Counted from the first letter of the stretch, positions 20,082 to 28,610 are shown. The stretch: DNA of 64,000 bases from Methanoplanus endosymbiosus (GCF_024662215.1 NZ_CP096115.1:1736001-1800000), one strand, 5' to 3'. Program-made: numbers and translations. The notes: generated by a model not told the origin, from the sequence alone.

Positions 20082-21245
20082 ATGAAATATATTCTGATAC
20101 TCGGGGACGGAATGGCAGATGAACCCCTTGAAGAACTTGGAGGAAAGACCCCTCTTGAATCTGCAAAAACCCCGAATATGGACCGAATTGCAGAGACAGG
20201 CAGATGCGGCATGCTCAAAACCGTACCTGAGGGCTATGAACCCGGAAGTGACATAGCAAACCTCTCCGTTCTCGGATATAATCCCGGTGAGTGCTATACC
20301 GGGAGAGGCCCCCTTGAGGCGATAAGCATGGGAGTAGAACTTGGAGAGGATGACATCGCCTACAGGTGCAATCTGGTAACCCTCAGAGACGGGATTATGG
20401 AGGACTTCTCAGCCGGACATATATCCGGAGAAGAAGGAAAAGAACTTATCGAATCCTTAAACAAAAAAATCCGGAGAGCAAAGGGATATCCGGGAGTGAG
20501 CTACAGAAACCTGCTTGTGGTTCCGGGCGGAGAAGGGTGCAGCACAACCCCCCCGCATGATATAGTGGACCGGGAGATCGCGCCGTACCTTCCGGAAGGC
20601 AGGGACAGTGAAGTACTTCTGAATTGTATGGAGGAGAGCCGGGAGATCTTTAAGGAACACCCGGTAAATACCAGGCGGCTTAGTGCCGGAAAGAGGGCTG
20701 CAACCTCCATATGGCCGTGGAGCGGCGGGAAAAAACCTGCAATGGAGAACTTTGAGGATAAGTTCGGATTTAAAGGTGCAATGATCTCAGCAGTTGATCT
20801 CCTGAAGGGTATAGCCCTCTGCGCAGGCATGGATACTATTGAAGTTCCGGGCGCGACAGGATATCTCGATACTGACTATATGGCAAAGGCAGAATATGCA
20901 GTCTCCGCGCTCAAAAAATATGATTTCATATACCTTCATATCGAGGCACCCGATGAGGCCGGACATCTTGGCAGCACTGAAGAGAAGATAAAAGCAATTG
21001 AGAGTGTTGATGAAGTCACAGGATATATCCTTGATAATACAGAGGATGCTATTATTGCAGTGCTTCCTGACCATCCGACACCGATCAGGTTAAAGACGCA
21101 CACCTCAGATCCCGTACCATTCGCAGTCCTCGGCAGGGGGCATGACAATGCGGAATGCTACAGTGAAAAGGAAATTGCAGATAAAGGCGGATTCGGCCTG
21201 AGGAATTCTGAAGACCTGATGAAGATAATTTTCGGGAAGATCTGA
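20082..21245 (+). CDS. apgM: Cofactor-independent phosphoglycerate mutase, archaeal type
   Basis: Interconverts 3- and 2-phosphoglycerate in glycolysis and gluconeogenesis. The 387-aa protein begins MKYILILGDGMAD (metal-binding Asp), with the phospho-Ser of EPGSDIANLS at residue 56. Later metal ligands lie in YLHIEAPDEAGH and VLPDHPTP. Length and order fit the archaeal alkaline-phosphatase superfamily enzyme. It follows the epimerase closely and is the last gene before the candidate origin. Confidence 0.93.
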   Translation: MKYILILGDGMADEPLEELGGKTPLESAKTPNMDRIAETGRCGMLKTVPEGYEPGSDIANLSVLGYNPGECYTGRGPLEAISMGVELGEDDIAYRCNLVTLRDGIMEDFSAGHISGEEGKELIESLNKKIRRAKGYPGVSYRNLLVVPGGEGCSTTPPHDIVDREIAPYLPEGRDSEVLLNCMEESREIFKEHPVNTRRLSAGKRAATSIWPWSGGKKPAMENFEDKFGFKGAMISAVDLLKGIALCAGMDTIEVPGATGYLDTDYMAKAEYAVSALKKYDFIYLHIEAPDEAGHLGSTEEKIKAIESVDEVTGYILDNTEDAIIAVLPDHPTPIRLKTHTSDPVPFAVLGRGHDNAECYSEKEIADKGGFGLRNSEDLMKIIFGKI

Positions 21246-21309
21246 GAAGAGGATCAGGATGAAGCTGCGGCATTTCCGGGAGAGAACAGTATTGTCTGTG
21301 AAACCCAAG

Positions 21310-21542
21310 TTTGACACTTGACCTATAAAGGCATTTTAAATCCCAAAATATCCAAAAAAGCCGGAATTGAATTTGACAGTTGACCAAATTTAAGGGTAAA
21401 ATGGGAGTTTTATTTTTAGAATGTTCATGTCACATTAAATCTAAGCTCAAATTAAGGAGATTTTGATAGATTATTCTGCAAAAGTATGTAACTGTCAAAT
21501 TCTTTTTTGCCACAAATAGGTGGAAATACATGAACTGTCAAA
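21310..21542. other. Candidate replication origin with four inverted TTTGACA(G/C)TT elements
   Basis: Copies: 21310-21319 (TTTGACACTT, plus), 21372-21381 (TTTGACAGTT, plus), 21490-21499 and 21533-21542 (AACTGTCAAA, that is, minus). The two pairs face each other across 108 bases of AT-rich DNA. Outer copies are flanked by CCCAAG or its mirror CTTAGGG. The plus copies continue with GACC. The TTTGACACTTGA form resembles the mini-ORB described for Methanothermobacter (TTACACTTGAAA). An orc1/cdc6 gene follows about 1.2 kb downstream. The arrangement matches archaeal origins, where ORB elements flank an AT-rich unwinding region, but function is inferred. Confidence 0.6.
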
Positions 21543-21790
21543 CTTAGGGTGAAAATCTCCTGTTAATTGCTCACATTATGAAAAATAATCAAAAAATGTT
21601 CTCTGAACAGTAATGCCGGCATCAGATCCCTGCTTCTTCATACGAAGATAAACTCCGTCAGTGGGGGTAACTTTCATCATCTGCCGACCTTCAGAGAGAT
21701 CAGTAATTATTATTTCGTCTAAGTAATACAAATAGTACACTATTCAGCCCAAAAATACCATAAAAAAGATCTCCCAAAAGTTACTCACGT

Positions 21791-21852
21791 GCCGGCAGGT
21801 TCTGCCTGCACACATTATAGATGAAACGGTGAAACGGTGCACTGTTTCATGA
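21791..21852. repeat. Dispersed repeat, copy A
   Basis: An ordered set of words (CCGGCA, TTCTGCCTGCA, TTAT, GATGAAAC, then GTTTCATGA) recurs at 27488-27554 with similar spacing. GATGAAAC and GTTTCAT are inverted to each other, so the unit could fold as a hairpin. Here it lies between the candidate origin and the small gene before orc1/cdc6. Confidence 0.5.
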
Positions 21853-22031
21853 TAGTCATACATGAGCCTGCAGGTTCACAGACAGCAGATGAAAAATTGA
21901 AGTTTTTCACAGGAGATATAGTAACAGAGGCTGAAAGATTAAAAAAACAGGTATGTCAGTACCTGAAAACAAAGAGAAATGCAGGCGGAATAAACACAAA
22001 AAAACTTCCGGATATGAAATATGCCAGATAA
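21849..22031 (+). CDS. Small hypothetical protein, uncertain
   Basis: Open frame of about 60 codons that overlaps the next gene by 11 bases, a layout typical of translational coupling. The peptide is hydrophilic (IVTEAERLKKQVCQYLKTK) and matches no family I know. A GTG at 21837 is an alternative start. No clear ribosome site is visible, and the 5' part overlaps the dispersed repeat. It may be chance. Confidence 0.3.
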   Translation: MIVIHEPAGSQTADEKLKFFTGDIVTEAERLKKQVCQYLKTKRNAGGINTKKLPDMKYAR

Positions 22032-22647
22032 AAAGAGCCTCAAAATCGGAGTTACTGTAAACCTTGAGAATTATGAAAATCTCAGGGTAGAGGTAGAAGG
22101 AGAGATCTCAGAGGGATGCGGCCCGGATGAACTTATAAATTATCTTGACATAGTTCTCGAAAAATTCGGCAATAATGATCCGGATACTAAAAAAAGGGTG
22201 GACAGTTACAGAAGAAGAGTAATCCGGCAAAAACCAGAGCAGTCCCTGACATCTACCGGAAAAACAGAAGGGAATAAACAGTCTCTGTCACCCGAAGAAC
22301 CGGACAATACAAAAAAAGAGAATGCAGGCCCGGCATCAAATCCGGATATAACAGCCACATATAATCCCGGCGGGGAAGAGAAAGATAAAAAAACGCATGA
22401 AATAAGATCAGGTACAGATTTAAAAGAAGAGATTACAGAAAAATCCGGAAAAACTGAGAACGACCCGGATAAAGTATCAGACATTCAGGAAGAAATTCTT
22501 CGGTATAAAGAGAATAATAAAATTGTAAATAAGACCACACTCTGTGAAATTTGCGGCTCTGCCGTTACACCGAAGGCAGAGCATGCCTCAAAGGTTATTG
22601 CCGGAAGGGTACTCTGCCGGAAATGCCTCGACAGGATGAAAAGATGA
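22021..22647 (+). CDS. Hypothetical protein with C-terminal four-cysteine zinc finger
   Basis: 208 aa, not assigned to a named family. The N-terminal 65 residues form a compact beta-rich looking domain (KIGVTVNLENYENLRVEVEG) ending in a basic YRRRVIR stretch. The middle (about 70-165) is a low-complexity, charged and probably disordered linker. The last 35 residues hold CEICG and CRKC, a treble-clef or zinc-ribbon style metal site. It lies 50 bases before orc1/cdc6 in the same direction and next to the candidate origin, so a replication or single-strand DNA role is possible. That is positional inference only. Confidence 0.65.
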   Translation: MPDKKSLKIGVTVNLENYENLRVEVEGEISEGCGPDELINYLDIVLEKFGNNDPDTKKRVDSYRRRVIRQKPEQSLTSTGKTEGNKQSLSPEEPDNTKKENAGPASNPDITATYNPGGEEKDKKTHEIRSGTDLKEEITEKSGKTENDPDKVSDIQEEILRYKENNKIVNKTTLCEICGSAVTPKAEHASKVIAGRVLCRKCLDRMKR

Positions 22648-22697
22648 AGGATAGAGATAATATACGAAGCAGAATTTCCGGAGATGAGAGATAAGCC

Positions 22698-23825
22698 ATG
22701 ACAAAAGATCTTCTGATGTGGGATGAGACAATATTCAGGGACCCGGAAGTATTTGAGACAGATTTTATTCCGGAACAGTTCAATTTCAGAGAGAACCAGA
22801 TCAAAGAACTGGCTTTTAAGATCAAACCCGGAATGTCAGGCTCAAGGCCGTTAAATACAATATGCAGAGGTCTGCCCGGAACAGGCAAAACAACGACAAT
22901 AAAAAAGCTTTTTAGCGAGATCGAATCACACACACAGAGGCTTGTTCCGGTGCATATCAACTGCCAGATTGACAATACAAAATTTGCAATTTTTGCCCAG
23001 ATATACCATAAACTTTCAGGAAAGAGTATTCCGGCATCCGGCACATCCTTCAAGACTGTCTTTGAGATGCTCTGCAAAATAATCCTGGACAGAAATATTG
23101 TCCTTTTAGTCTGCCTTGATGATGCAAATTATCTCCTTTATGAAAAAGAGATCAACAAAATTCTCTACACACTTCTCCGCGCCCATGAAGCTGTTAAAGG
23201 GGTAAGAATAGGAATAATTACTGTAATCTCAGATATGGACATCAACCTGATGGAAGAAGTTGACATGAGAGTCTCATCCGTCTTCAGACCTGATGAGATC
23301 TATTTTCCGCCATACACCAGTGATGAAATGAAAGAGATTCTCCTTCAGAGAGTTTACCAGGGATTTTATCCCAATGTTATCAAATCTGCTGTTATTGACA
23401 TTGTTGTGGAACAGACGATGAAAGCCGGAGATCTCAGGGTTGGAATTGACCTCTTAAAGAGAGCGGGTATTAATGCGGAGATGGATGCCAGAAAGACAAT
23501 TGAGATCGACGACATATGCCGCGCATATGAGGTCTCAAAGAATATTCATCTGAAAAATACCTTAAAGACGCTGAAGATTGATGAAATGGATCTGCTAAAG
23601 ATGATCTCAGATCTGGCAGGCGAAAATAATGAGATCACCTCCTCAGATTTATTCATCACAGTAAAGGAGAAACTGAAGATGGGTTATACCAGATTTACCG
23701 AAACAGTAAAAAAACTGGACTCACTCAGAATAATCAATATTAATTATAAAGGTATCAGGGGAAGGTCAAGAATTATCACTCTGAGATACGAGCCGGACCA
23801 GATAAAAGAGAATCTCCGGAAATGA
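22698..23825 (+). CDS. cdc6: Orc1/Cdc6-family origin-recognition protein
   Basis: AAA+ ATPase that marks replication origins and loads MCM. The 375-aa protein has Walker A GLPGTGKTTT (about 58-67), a Walker B variant LVCLDDANYL (about 136-145; Asp-Asp in place of the usual Asp-Glu), a sensor 1 region ISDMDI, and AGDLRVGIDLLKRAG in the sensor 2 position. The C-terminal 90 residues form a winged helix for DNA binding. It is preceded by a GGAGATGAGAG ribosome region. Archaeal origins are commonly next to orc1/cdc6, supporting the inverted elements at 21310-21542. The altered Walker B suggests a paralogue rather than the canonical Orc1-1, which may be encoded elsewhere. Confidence 0.88.
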   Translation: MTKDLLMWDETIFRDPEVFETDFIPEQFNFRENQIKELAFKIKPGMSGSRPLNTICRGLPGTGKTTTIKKLFSEIESHTQRLVPVHINCQIDNTKFAIFAQIYHKLSGKSIPASGTSFKTVFEMLCKIILDRNIVLLVCLDDANYLLYEKEINKILYTLLRAHEAVKGVRIGIITVISDMDINLMEEVDMRVSSVFRPDEIYFPPYTSDEMKEILLQRVYQGFYPNVIKSAVIDIVVEQTMKAGDLRVGIDLLKRAGINAEMDARKTIEIDDICRAYEVSKNIHLKNTLKTLKIDEMDLLKMISDLAGENNEITSSDLFITVKEKLKMGYTRFTETVKKLDSLRIININYKGIRGRSRIITLRYEPDQIKENLRK

Positions 23826-23895
23826 AACCTCCAAATGAATTTGACAAATATTATCTATTTTGTTTGATCAATGTATGAATCAGGAGGTTTAACTC

Positions 23896-24843
23896 TTGAT
23901 TAGTGTAAATGAACTTGCTCTGGACATATTTGAGGGACTCGCAGAGTTTCCGGAAGATTATAACGTTGAATTCCACCAGCTGAACAACGGCGCACGATTT
24001 GTTGACTGTGGAGTAAATACAAAAGGCGGTTACTCAGCAGGGAGAATTTTTACAGAGATCTGCATGGGCGGACTTGGAGAGGTAACTTTCCGCAATGGAC
24101 AGATTAACGGCGTACCAATGCCGTTTATTGACGTAAACACAGATTTCCCTTCAATTTCATGCCTTGGCGCACAGAAGGCAGGGTGGACAGTAAAGTCCGG
24201 AAAATTCTTCGCAATGGGAAGCGGCCCGGCACGTGCACTTTCACTTATGCCAAAGCACACATATGAAGTCATTGAATATGAGGACGAATCAGATTATGCA
24301 GTAATATGCCTTGAATCAGACACACTCCCGGACGAAGCAGTAATGGAGCATATTGCAGAGAAATGCGGTGTTGACGTTACAAATGTATGCGCACTTGTTG
24401 CACCTACTGCATCCATCGTTGGTTCCATTCAGGTCGCAGGACGCTGTGTTGAGACCGCAATCTACAAACTCAATGAACTTGGGTTTGACACAAAGAAGAT
24501 CGAGTCTGCAATGGGCACTGCACCAATTCCACCAGTCAAGAAGGATTCAACAAGGGCAATGGGATGCACCAATGATGCAACCATCTACCACGGCCAGATC
24601 TATCTTACCATGAGAGCACCTGAAATCACTGACTATCTCGAAAAGATTCCATCCAACAAGTCTTCGTCATACGGTGAACCATTCTATGACACATTCAAGA
24701 AGGCAAACTTTGACTTCTACCAGATTGATACATCCCTCTTCTCACCGGCAGAGGTTATCATCAATGAGCTTACCGAAGGGGAGACATACCGCGTGGGTGC
24801 AGTCAATCCTGAAGTCACATTAAAGTCCTTTGGACTTTTATAA
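23896..24843 (+). CDS. mch: Methenyltetrahydromethanopterin cyclohydrolase
   Basis: Third step of CO2 reduction to methane: reversible conversion of formyl- to methenyl-tetrahydromethanopterin. The 315-aa protein is recognisable throughout: VDCGVNTKGGYSAG, DFPSISCLGAQKAGW, FFAMGSGPARAL, LVAPTASIVGSIQVAGR and IPPVKKDSTRAMGCTNDA. It starts with TTG, because no in-frame ATG fits and a perfect GGAGGT ribosome site lies seven bases upstream. It is single-copy and essential in hydrogenotrophic methanogens, which makes it the clearest indicator of lifestyle here. Two oligo-T runs follow. Confidence 0.96.
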   Translation: MISVNELALDIFEGLAEFPEDYNVEFHQLNNGARFVDCGVNTKGGYSAGRIFTEICMGGLGEVTFRNGQINGVPMPFIDVNTDFPSISCLGAQKAGWTVKSGKFFAMGSGPARALSLMPKHTYEVIEYEDESDYAVICLESDTLPDEAVMEHIAEKCGVDVTNVCALVAPTASIVGSIQVAGRCVETAIYKLNELGFDTKKIESAMGTAPIPPVKKDSTRAMGCTNDATIYHGQIYLTMRAPEITDYLEKIPSNKSSSYGEPFYDTFKKANFDFYQIDTSLFSPAEVIINELTEGETYRVGAVNPEVTLKSFGLL

Positions 24844-24908
24844 ACCAAAAATATTTTTGAAATAATTATACAAGCAGAATACCGGCATAATCCGAACTAC
24901 AATTACAG

Positions 24909-24946
24909 TTTTTTTACTGCCGGAATTATCTTTAGACTGTTTTTTT
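24909..24946 (+). terminator. Double oligo-T terminator after mch
   Basis: Two runs of seven T (24909-24915 and 24940-24946) lie 65-105 bases after the mch stop, a pattern expected for efficient archaeal termination of a highly expressed gene. Confidence 0.55.
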
Positions 24947-25053
24947 GGGAATTTTATATTCATACTGAATCCAGATACCGGACCTTACGTCATAACCGGA
25001 TCCCCGGAAGAAAACAGAGAAAAATAGATTGATTCAGGAAAAATCGGGATTTC

Positions 25054-25611
25054 TTACTGGTACTCTGCAAGAACGGATTCAACCTCTTCTGCAAGCTCTT
25101 TTGCCTCAGTAAATGAACCGCCTATGCCTCCAGGGGTCTCAAAATCAACGATGACAACGGCATTGGCTTTTATAACCCCCACCTGTGAGATCCTGCGTTC
25201 GGTCCAGGCATATGCCTCGTCCCCGGCATCAATCTCGACCATTTTAAACCCGGAATACTGCCCTTTCTCAGCATCATAGGCATTCTGAGCCTCAGCTTTA
25301 GTAAGGTAAACGCTTGCTGCAATTACTGCCTTATCACCGTTTTCACTCTCAAGAACTGCCGTGCATGTATTGCCCTCACATGCAACATCAGAGACGGCCC
25401 AGACTTCTGCAATTGCCAGAAGCTTCTCCTCAATCTCCTGAAGCTCAGGATTGTCAGAGACTTTGCCGGATATATCACTGCCGCTGAGATCACTCTCCTG
25501 AACCTTTGATTTCAGATCGCCCCCCCGATCACCAGTACAGCCGGATGACAAAACCAGACAGACACCAAACAGAACGACTGCAACAGCACAAAAAACACTC
25601 GTGAACTTCAT
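25054..25611 (-). CDS. Secreted lipoprotein of unknown function
   Basis: 185 aa. A hydrophobic signal peptide (about 5-22) ends in a lipobox LSSGC, so the mature protein would begin at Cys24 and be lipid-anchored outside the cell. The mature region begins with a polar spacer and then an alpha/beta domain with two cysteines (CEGNTC) that could form a disulphide. I recognise no family. The decayed IS200/IS605 element ends just upstream of its start. Confidence 0.7.
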   Translation of the reverse strand: MKFTSVFCAVAVVLFGVCLVLSSGCTGDRGGDLKSKVQESDLSGSDISGKVSDNPELQEIEEKLLAIAEVWAVSDVACEGNTCTAVLESENGDKAVIAASVYLTKAEAQNAYDAEKGQYSGFKMVEIDAGDEAYAWTERRISQVGVIKANAVVIVDFETPGGIGGSFTEAKELAEEVESVLAEYQ

Positions 25612-25664
25612 AATTTTCTTCAGTCTGAATAACAGATATAATTTTTTAAAAATTTAGCGTAAAT

Positions 25665-25687
25665 CCCCTTGGTCTTTAGCCAAGGGG
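25665..25687. repeat. Left-end hairpin of the IS200/IS605 element
   Basis: Perfect eight-base stem CCCCTTGG/CCAAGGGG around the loop TCTTTAG. The right-end hairpin has the same loop. Subterminal hairpins are the single-strand recognition structures of TnpA. Confidence 0.75.
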
Positions 25688-25699
25688 GTGTAAGCGACA

Positions 25700-26095
25700 T
25701 TATCCTTGTTCTCGTATATATTTCGTAATTGTAGTTTTACTAACATTTCCAATTGTGCAATAGAAATATCCATCGCTCCATAATGTATGTTCTTTCCAAT
25801 AATATAACTTCAAATAATCCCCATGTTGTTTCCACATATTGAACGTGGATTCTTGTTTCAATCGTCTGACTATTGATAAGATACTAATTTCTGGATAACT
25901 TTCAATGAGTAAATGAATATGATCTTTGTCACATTCCATTTCTAGAATATCAAAATCAGATTTGGATGCAATACAATTCAAAATTTGTTTTAGATCGTTT
26001 TCATATCCAATTATTACATTTCATCGATATTTGCATACAAAAATGACATGATACATAAGAAGGAATTTACTGTGATTGCGTTGTTTGTAATCCAT
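25700..26095 (-). pseudogene. tnpA: IS200/IS605 TnpA (Y1 transposase) with premature stop
   Basis: Reading from the ATG at 26095, the frame codes for MDYKQRNHSKFLLMYHVIFV and CKYR, then hits TGA at 26023-26021 (codon 25), and continues in the same frame to 25700. The downstream part keeps the HUH motif (DHIHLLIE) and the catalytic Tyr in TKYIREQ. The uninterrupted length would be 131 aa, normal for TnpA. A single nonsense change therefore inactivates an otherwise full gene. Methanomicrobiales are not known to read TGA as an amino acid. Confidence 0.85.
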
Positions 26096-26139
26096 ATTAA
26101 CAAAAGATATATATGTGGTTATAATCAAGTCAAATATGA

Positions 26140-27253
26140 ATGTTGAGAGCCTACAAATACCGAATCTATCCTAACAAAGAACAGGAGAAAATGTTCTTTC
26201 AGCATTTCGGTGCCTGTAGGTTTATCTACAATTGGGGTCTGGAAAATAAGATCCGAACTTATGAAACAGATGGAAAATCAATATCGAGATTTGCATTACA
26301 AAAAATGCTACCTGATTTGAAATCAGAGCATGATTGGATGAAAGATGTTAATTCGCAATCAATACAGAGTGCATTGTTAAATCTTGAGAATGCATTTACT
26401 CGTTTCTTCCGGGAAAAGAAAGGATTTCCAAAATTCAAATCCCGAAAAAATCCAGTGCAGTCATTTTCAGTTCCACAACATTATATTGTGAATTTTGATA
26501 CTCATAAAATTAAATTACCTAAAATTGGATGGGTTAAAACAAAATTACACAGGAAATATGAAGGAGCCCGGAAAAACTGCAACAGTATCAGTCACCTCAA
26601 CGGGCAAATTTTTTATTAGTATTTTGATAGATGATGGGCAGGAGCAACCTCCTGCACAATGTTTTGATGTAAATACAACTGTGGGTGTTGATGTAGGTAT
26701 CAAAGATTTTGCAATACTTTCCAATGGGGAAAAGATTGAGAATCCCCGATATTTGAAACAGTCAATTCTCCGAATGAAAGTGTTGCAAAAACGATTGAGT
26801 AGAAAACAAAAAGGTTCTAACAACAGAAATAAAGCAAAAAATGCAGTAGCAAAAATTCATGAAAAAATTCACAATCAAAGAAGCGATTTCCAGCACAAAC
26901 TCTCTTTTAGATTAGTATGCGAGAACCAAGCAATTGCTCTGGAAACTTTGAATGTTGAAGGGATGCTAAAAAATCATAAACTGGCACAACATATTGCTGA
27001 TGCATCATGGAGTTCATTTGTTACTCAATTGGAATATAAAGCACAAAAACAAGGTAAAACTATCTTACGGATTGGACAATTTGAACCATCTACAAAAATC
27101 TGTAGTGAATGTGGATATTACAACCGTGACTTGACTTTATCTGATAGAGACTGGATTTGTCTGGATTGTGGGATACATCATGACCGGGATATTAATGCCG
27201 CAATAAATATCAGGAAATTTGCTTTAGATAGACAGAATCTAATTGGAATATAA
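26140..27253 (+). pseudogene. tnpB: TnpB RNA-guided nuclease, frameshifted
   Basis: The first frame (26140 to about 26565) gives the N-terminal part starting MLRAYKYRIYPN. The second frame resumes in the sequence KTATVSVTSTGKFF and runs to 27253. One surplus base near 26563-26575 accounts for the shift, since the total length is 371 codons plus one base. All nuclease features are present after repair: RuvC-I GVDVGIKDF, RuvC-II ALETLNVEG, a zinc finger CSECGYYN with later CLDCG, and RuvC-III HDRDINAAINI. TnpB cuts DNA guided by RNA from the element's right end. Here no full-length protein is expected unless frameshifting occurs. Confidence 0.88.
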
Positions 27254-27350
27254 TATCTTTGCACCCTTGGAACGAGGGGAAGGGCCTGTGGACTTACGAA
27301 CAATGGTTCGGGGTATGAAGCAGGAAGCCTCTGGGTCTTTAGCCCAGAGG
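27254..27350 (+). ncRNA. Probable omega-RNA scaffold at the right end
   Basis: In IS200/IS605 elements the guide RNA for TnpB derives from the 3' end of tnpB and the right end. This region has structured GC-rich sequence (GAACAATGGTTCGGGGTATG, then AAGCAGGAAGCC) and the terminal hairpin. Sequence just outside would be the guide. This follows from known family organisation, and no expression evidence is available. Confidence 0.4.
27328..27350. repeat. Right-end hairpin of the IS200/IS605 element
   Basis: Perfect eight-base stem CCTCTGGG/CCCAGAGG around the loop TCTTTAG, matching the left-end loop exactly while the stems differ but remain self-complementary. Confidence 0.75.
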
Positions 27351-27487
27351 TAGTTCACTTATCCAATATACTGAAATATCCTGTCAGCTGTCACATATCA
27401 TAAGCAAAGATCTGAATTAAGCAAAAAGTCATACATAAACCAGCGATTAGCAGATAAACCGGAAATATTCCAAAAATTCACCCAGTA

Positions 27488-27554
27488 CCGGCATTTCTGC
27501 CTGCATACAGATAATGGATGAAACATCAGGACGTTTGATGATAATGTTTCATGA
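27488..27554. repeat. Dispersed repeat, copy B
   Basis: Same ordered words as at 21791-21852 (CCGGCA, TTCTGCCTGCA, GATGAAAC and inverted GTTTCATGA). It lies just after the TPR gene stop on the minus strand, so it could also serve as a 3' structure of that transcript. Confidence 0.5.
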
Positions 27555-27569
27555 AAAAATGATAATTAT

Positions 27570-28391
27570 TCAGAGATTTTCCAGGATGTCCTGGTAACTG
27601 CTGATACTCTTCTCATAACTGCCCATAATTTTGGCAGCAACCGCCGGATATACAAGGGGATCAATCTCAACAGCCTTCTGATATGCCTCAACCGCCCTTC
27701 TGTGCGACTCAAAAGAGGAGAAATCTATTCTCTTTACCGAATCCCTCTCTGACGGAACCTTACCAAGCTCCTTATACATATCCTTGAGCTGGCCCTTATC
27801 ATAGAGGGACTTGTAGAGATAGGCATCCCCAAGGCCGATCCAGGCCTTTGAGCTGGAAGGATTGATCTCAAGTACTGAATTATAGCAGGCAATTGCCTCA
27901 TCATACCTCTGAAGCTTTACAAGCACTGCTGCTTTCTCATGGTAGGAGGTCTCATCTTCTCCTTCGACTGTGTCCGCACCCATAGATGAGAAATCATACA
28001 TATCAACAACCATCTCATAGGCTTCCACACATTCAGCAAGATCCCCCGACTTTGCACTTAATTCAGCAAGTTTGTACAGATCGCTCTTATCTGCCAGGGC
28101 TCCTTTGTCTGCAATAATAAATTTCTGCATCTCTGATGCCGACTCGTACTCTTCAAGGCCGCAGAGTGCATCAACCTTCATCTCACGTGCCTCAATATTT
28201 GACGAATCCGCTTCCAAAACCCAGTCTGTTGTCATAACCGCAAGATCATACTTATTCTGCTCAATCAGATTTCCCGCAAGTGCATTTCCAATCCCCGATC
28301 TCAGTTCAGTATTTTCAGAGATTGCAGGCGGAATTACAATGCAGGCAAACGCAATTACGGCAATTATAATTAAGATGGTCTTGACTTTCAT
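27570..28391 (-). CDS. Membrane-anchored TPR protein
   Basis: About 273 aa. An N-terminal hydrophobic segment (about 3-25) is either a signal peptide or an anchor, so the repeats probably face outside. Tetratricopeptide repeats follow (for example KYDLAVMTTDWVLEADSSN, then RYDEAIACYNSVLEINPSS and AVEAYQKAVEIDP), implying protein-protein binding. A TTG at 28403 would add four residues. The ATG at 28391 is preferred because the hydrophobic segment starts there. The partner is unknown, and the divergent archaellin-like gene is a candidate neighbour. Confidence 0.75.
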   Translation of the reverse strand: MKVKTILIIIAVIAFACIVIPPAISENTELRSGIGNALAGNLIEQNKYDLAVMTTDWVLEADSSNIEAREMKVDALCGLEEYESASEMQKFIIADKGALADKSDLYKLAELSAKSGDLAECVEAYEMVVDMYDFSSMGADTVEGEDETSYHEKAAVLVKLQRYDEAIACYNSVLEINPSSSKAWIGLGDAYLYKSLYDKGQLKDMYKELGKVPSERDSVKRIDFSSFESHRRAVEAYQKAVEIDPLVYPAVAAKIMGSYEKSISSYQDILENL

Positions 28392-28600
28392 TATATAGCT
28401 CAATGATCTGAATCATATGATATTTAAAAGTTTAGATCACTACTGATAGGCACAAAAATATAGCCTGTAATTCAACATATTTTCTGGAACAAAAGGAATT
28501 GCACCCCTTATTATCAGGGCAGACTGATATTACATTACACCTCTTCAGCAGTAGAGAATATTACATGATCAGAAAACAGAGACCTTCTTTGTCAAATATT

Positions 28601-28610
28601 AAATATATAT
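28601..28610 (+). promoter_or_regulatory. TATA box of the archaellin-like gene
   Basis: AAATATATAT centred about 28 bases before the ATG at 28634. With the usual 25-base spacing to the start site, the transcript would be leaderless, which agrees with the absence of a ribosome site. Confidence 0.6.

Larger units (their letters stand above)
25665..27352. mobile_element. Decayed IS200/IS605-family insertion sequence
   Basis: An element of about 1.7 kb with divergent tnpA (minus) and tnpB (plus), bounded by two hairpins that share the loop TCTTTAG. tnpA has an internal stop and tnpB a one-base frameshift, so it cannot move by itself, although both ends look intact and might be used by a helper TnpA. 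Family elements move by single-strand excision and leave no target duplication. Base composition is more AT-rich than flanking genes. Exact borders lie a few bases outside the hairpins and were not resolved. Confidence 0.85.

Noticed and set aside
26021-26023. In-frame TGA of tnpA as a recoded selenocysteine codon
   Set aside because: Selenocysteine use is known in Methanococcales and Methanopyrus, not expected here; TnpA needs no Cys at this position and tnpB is also broken, so decay is simpler.
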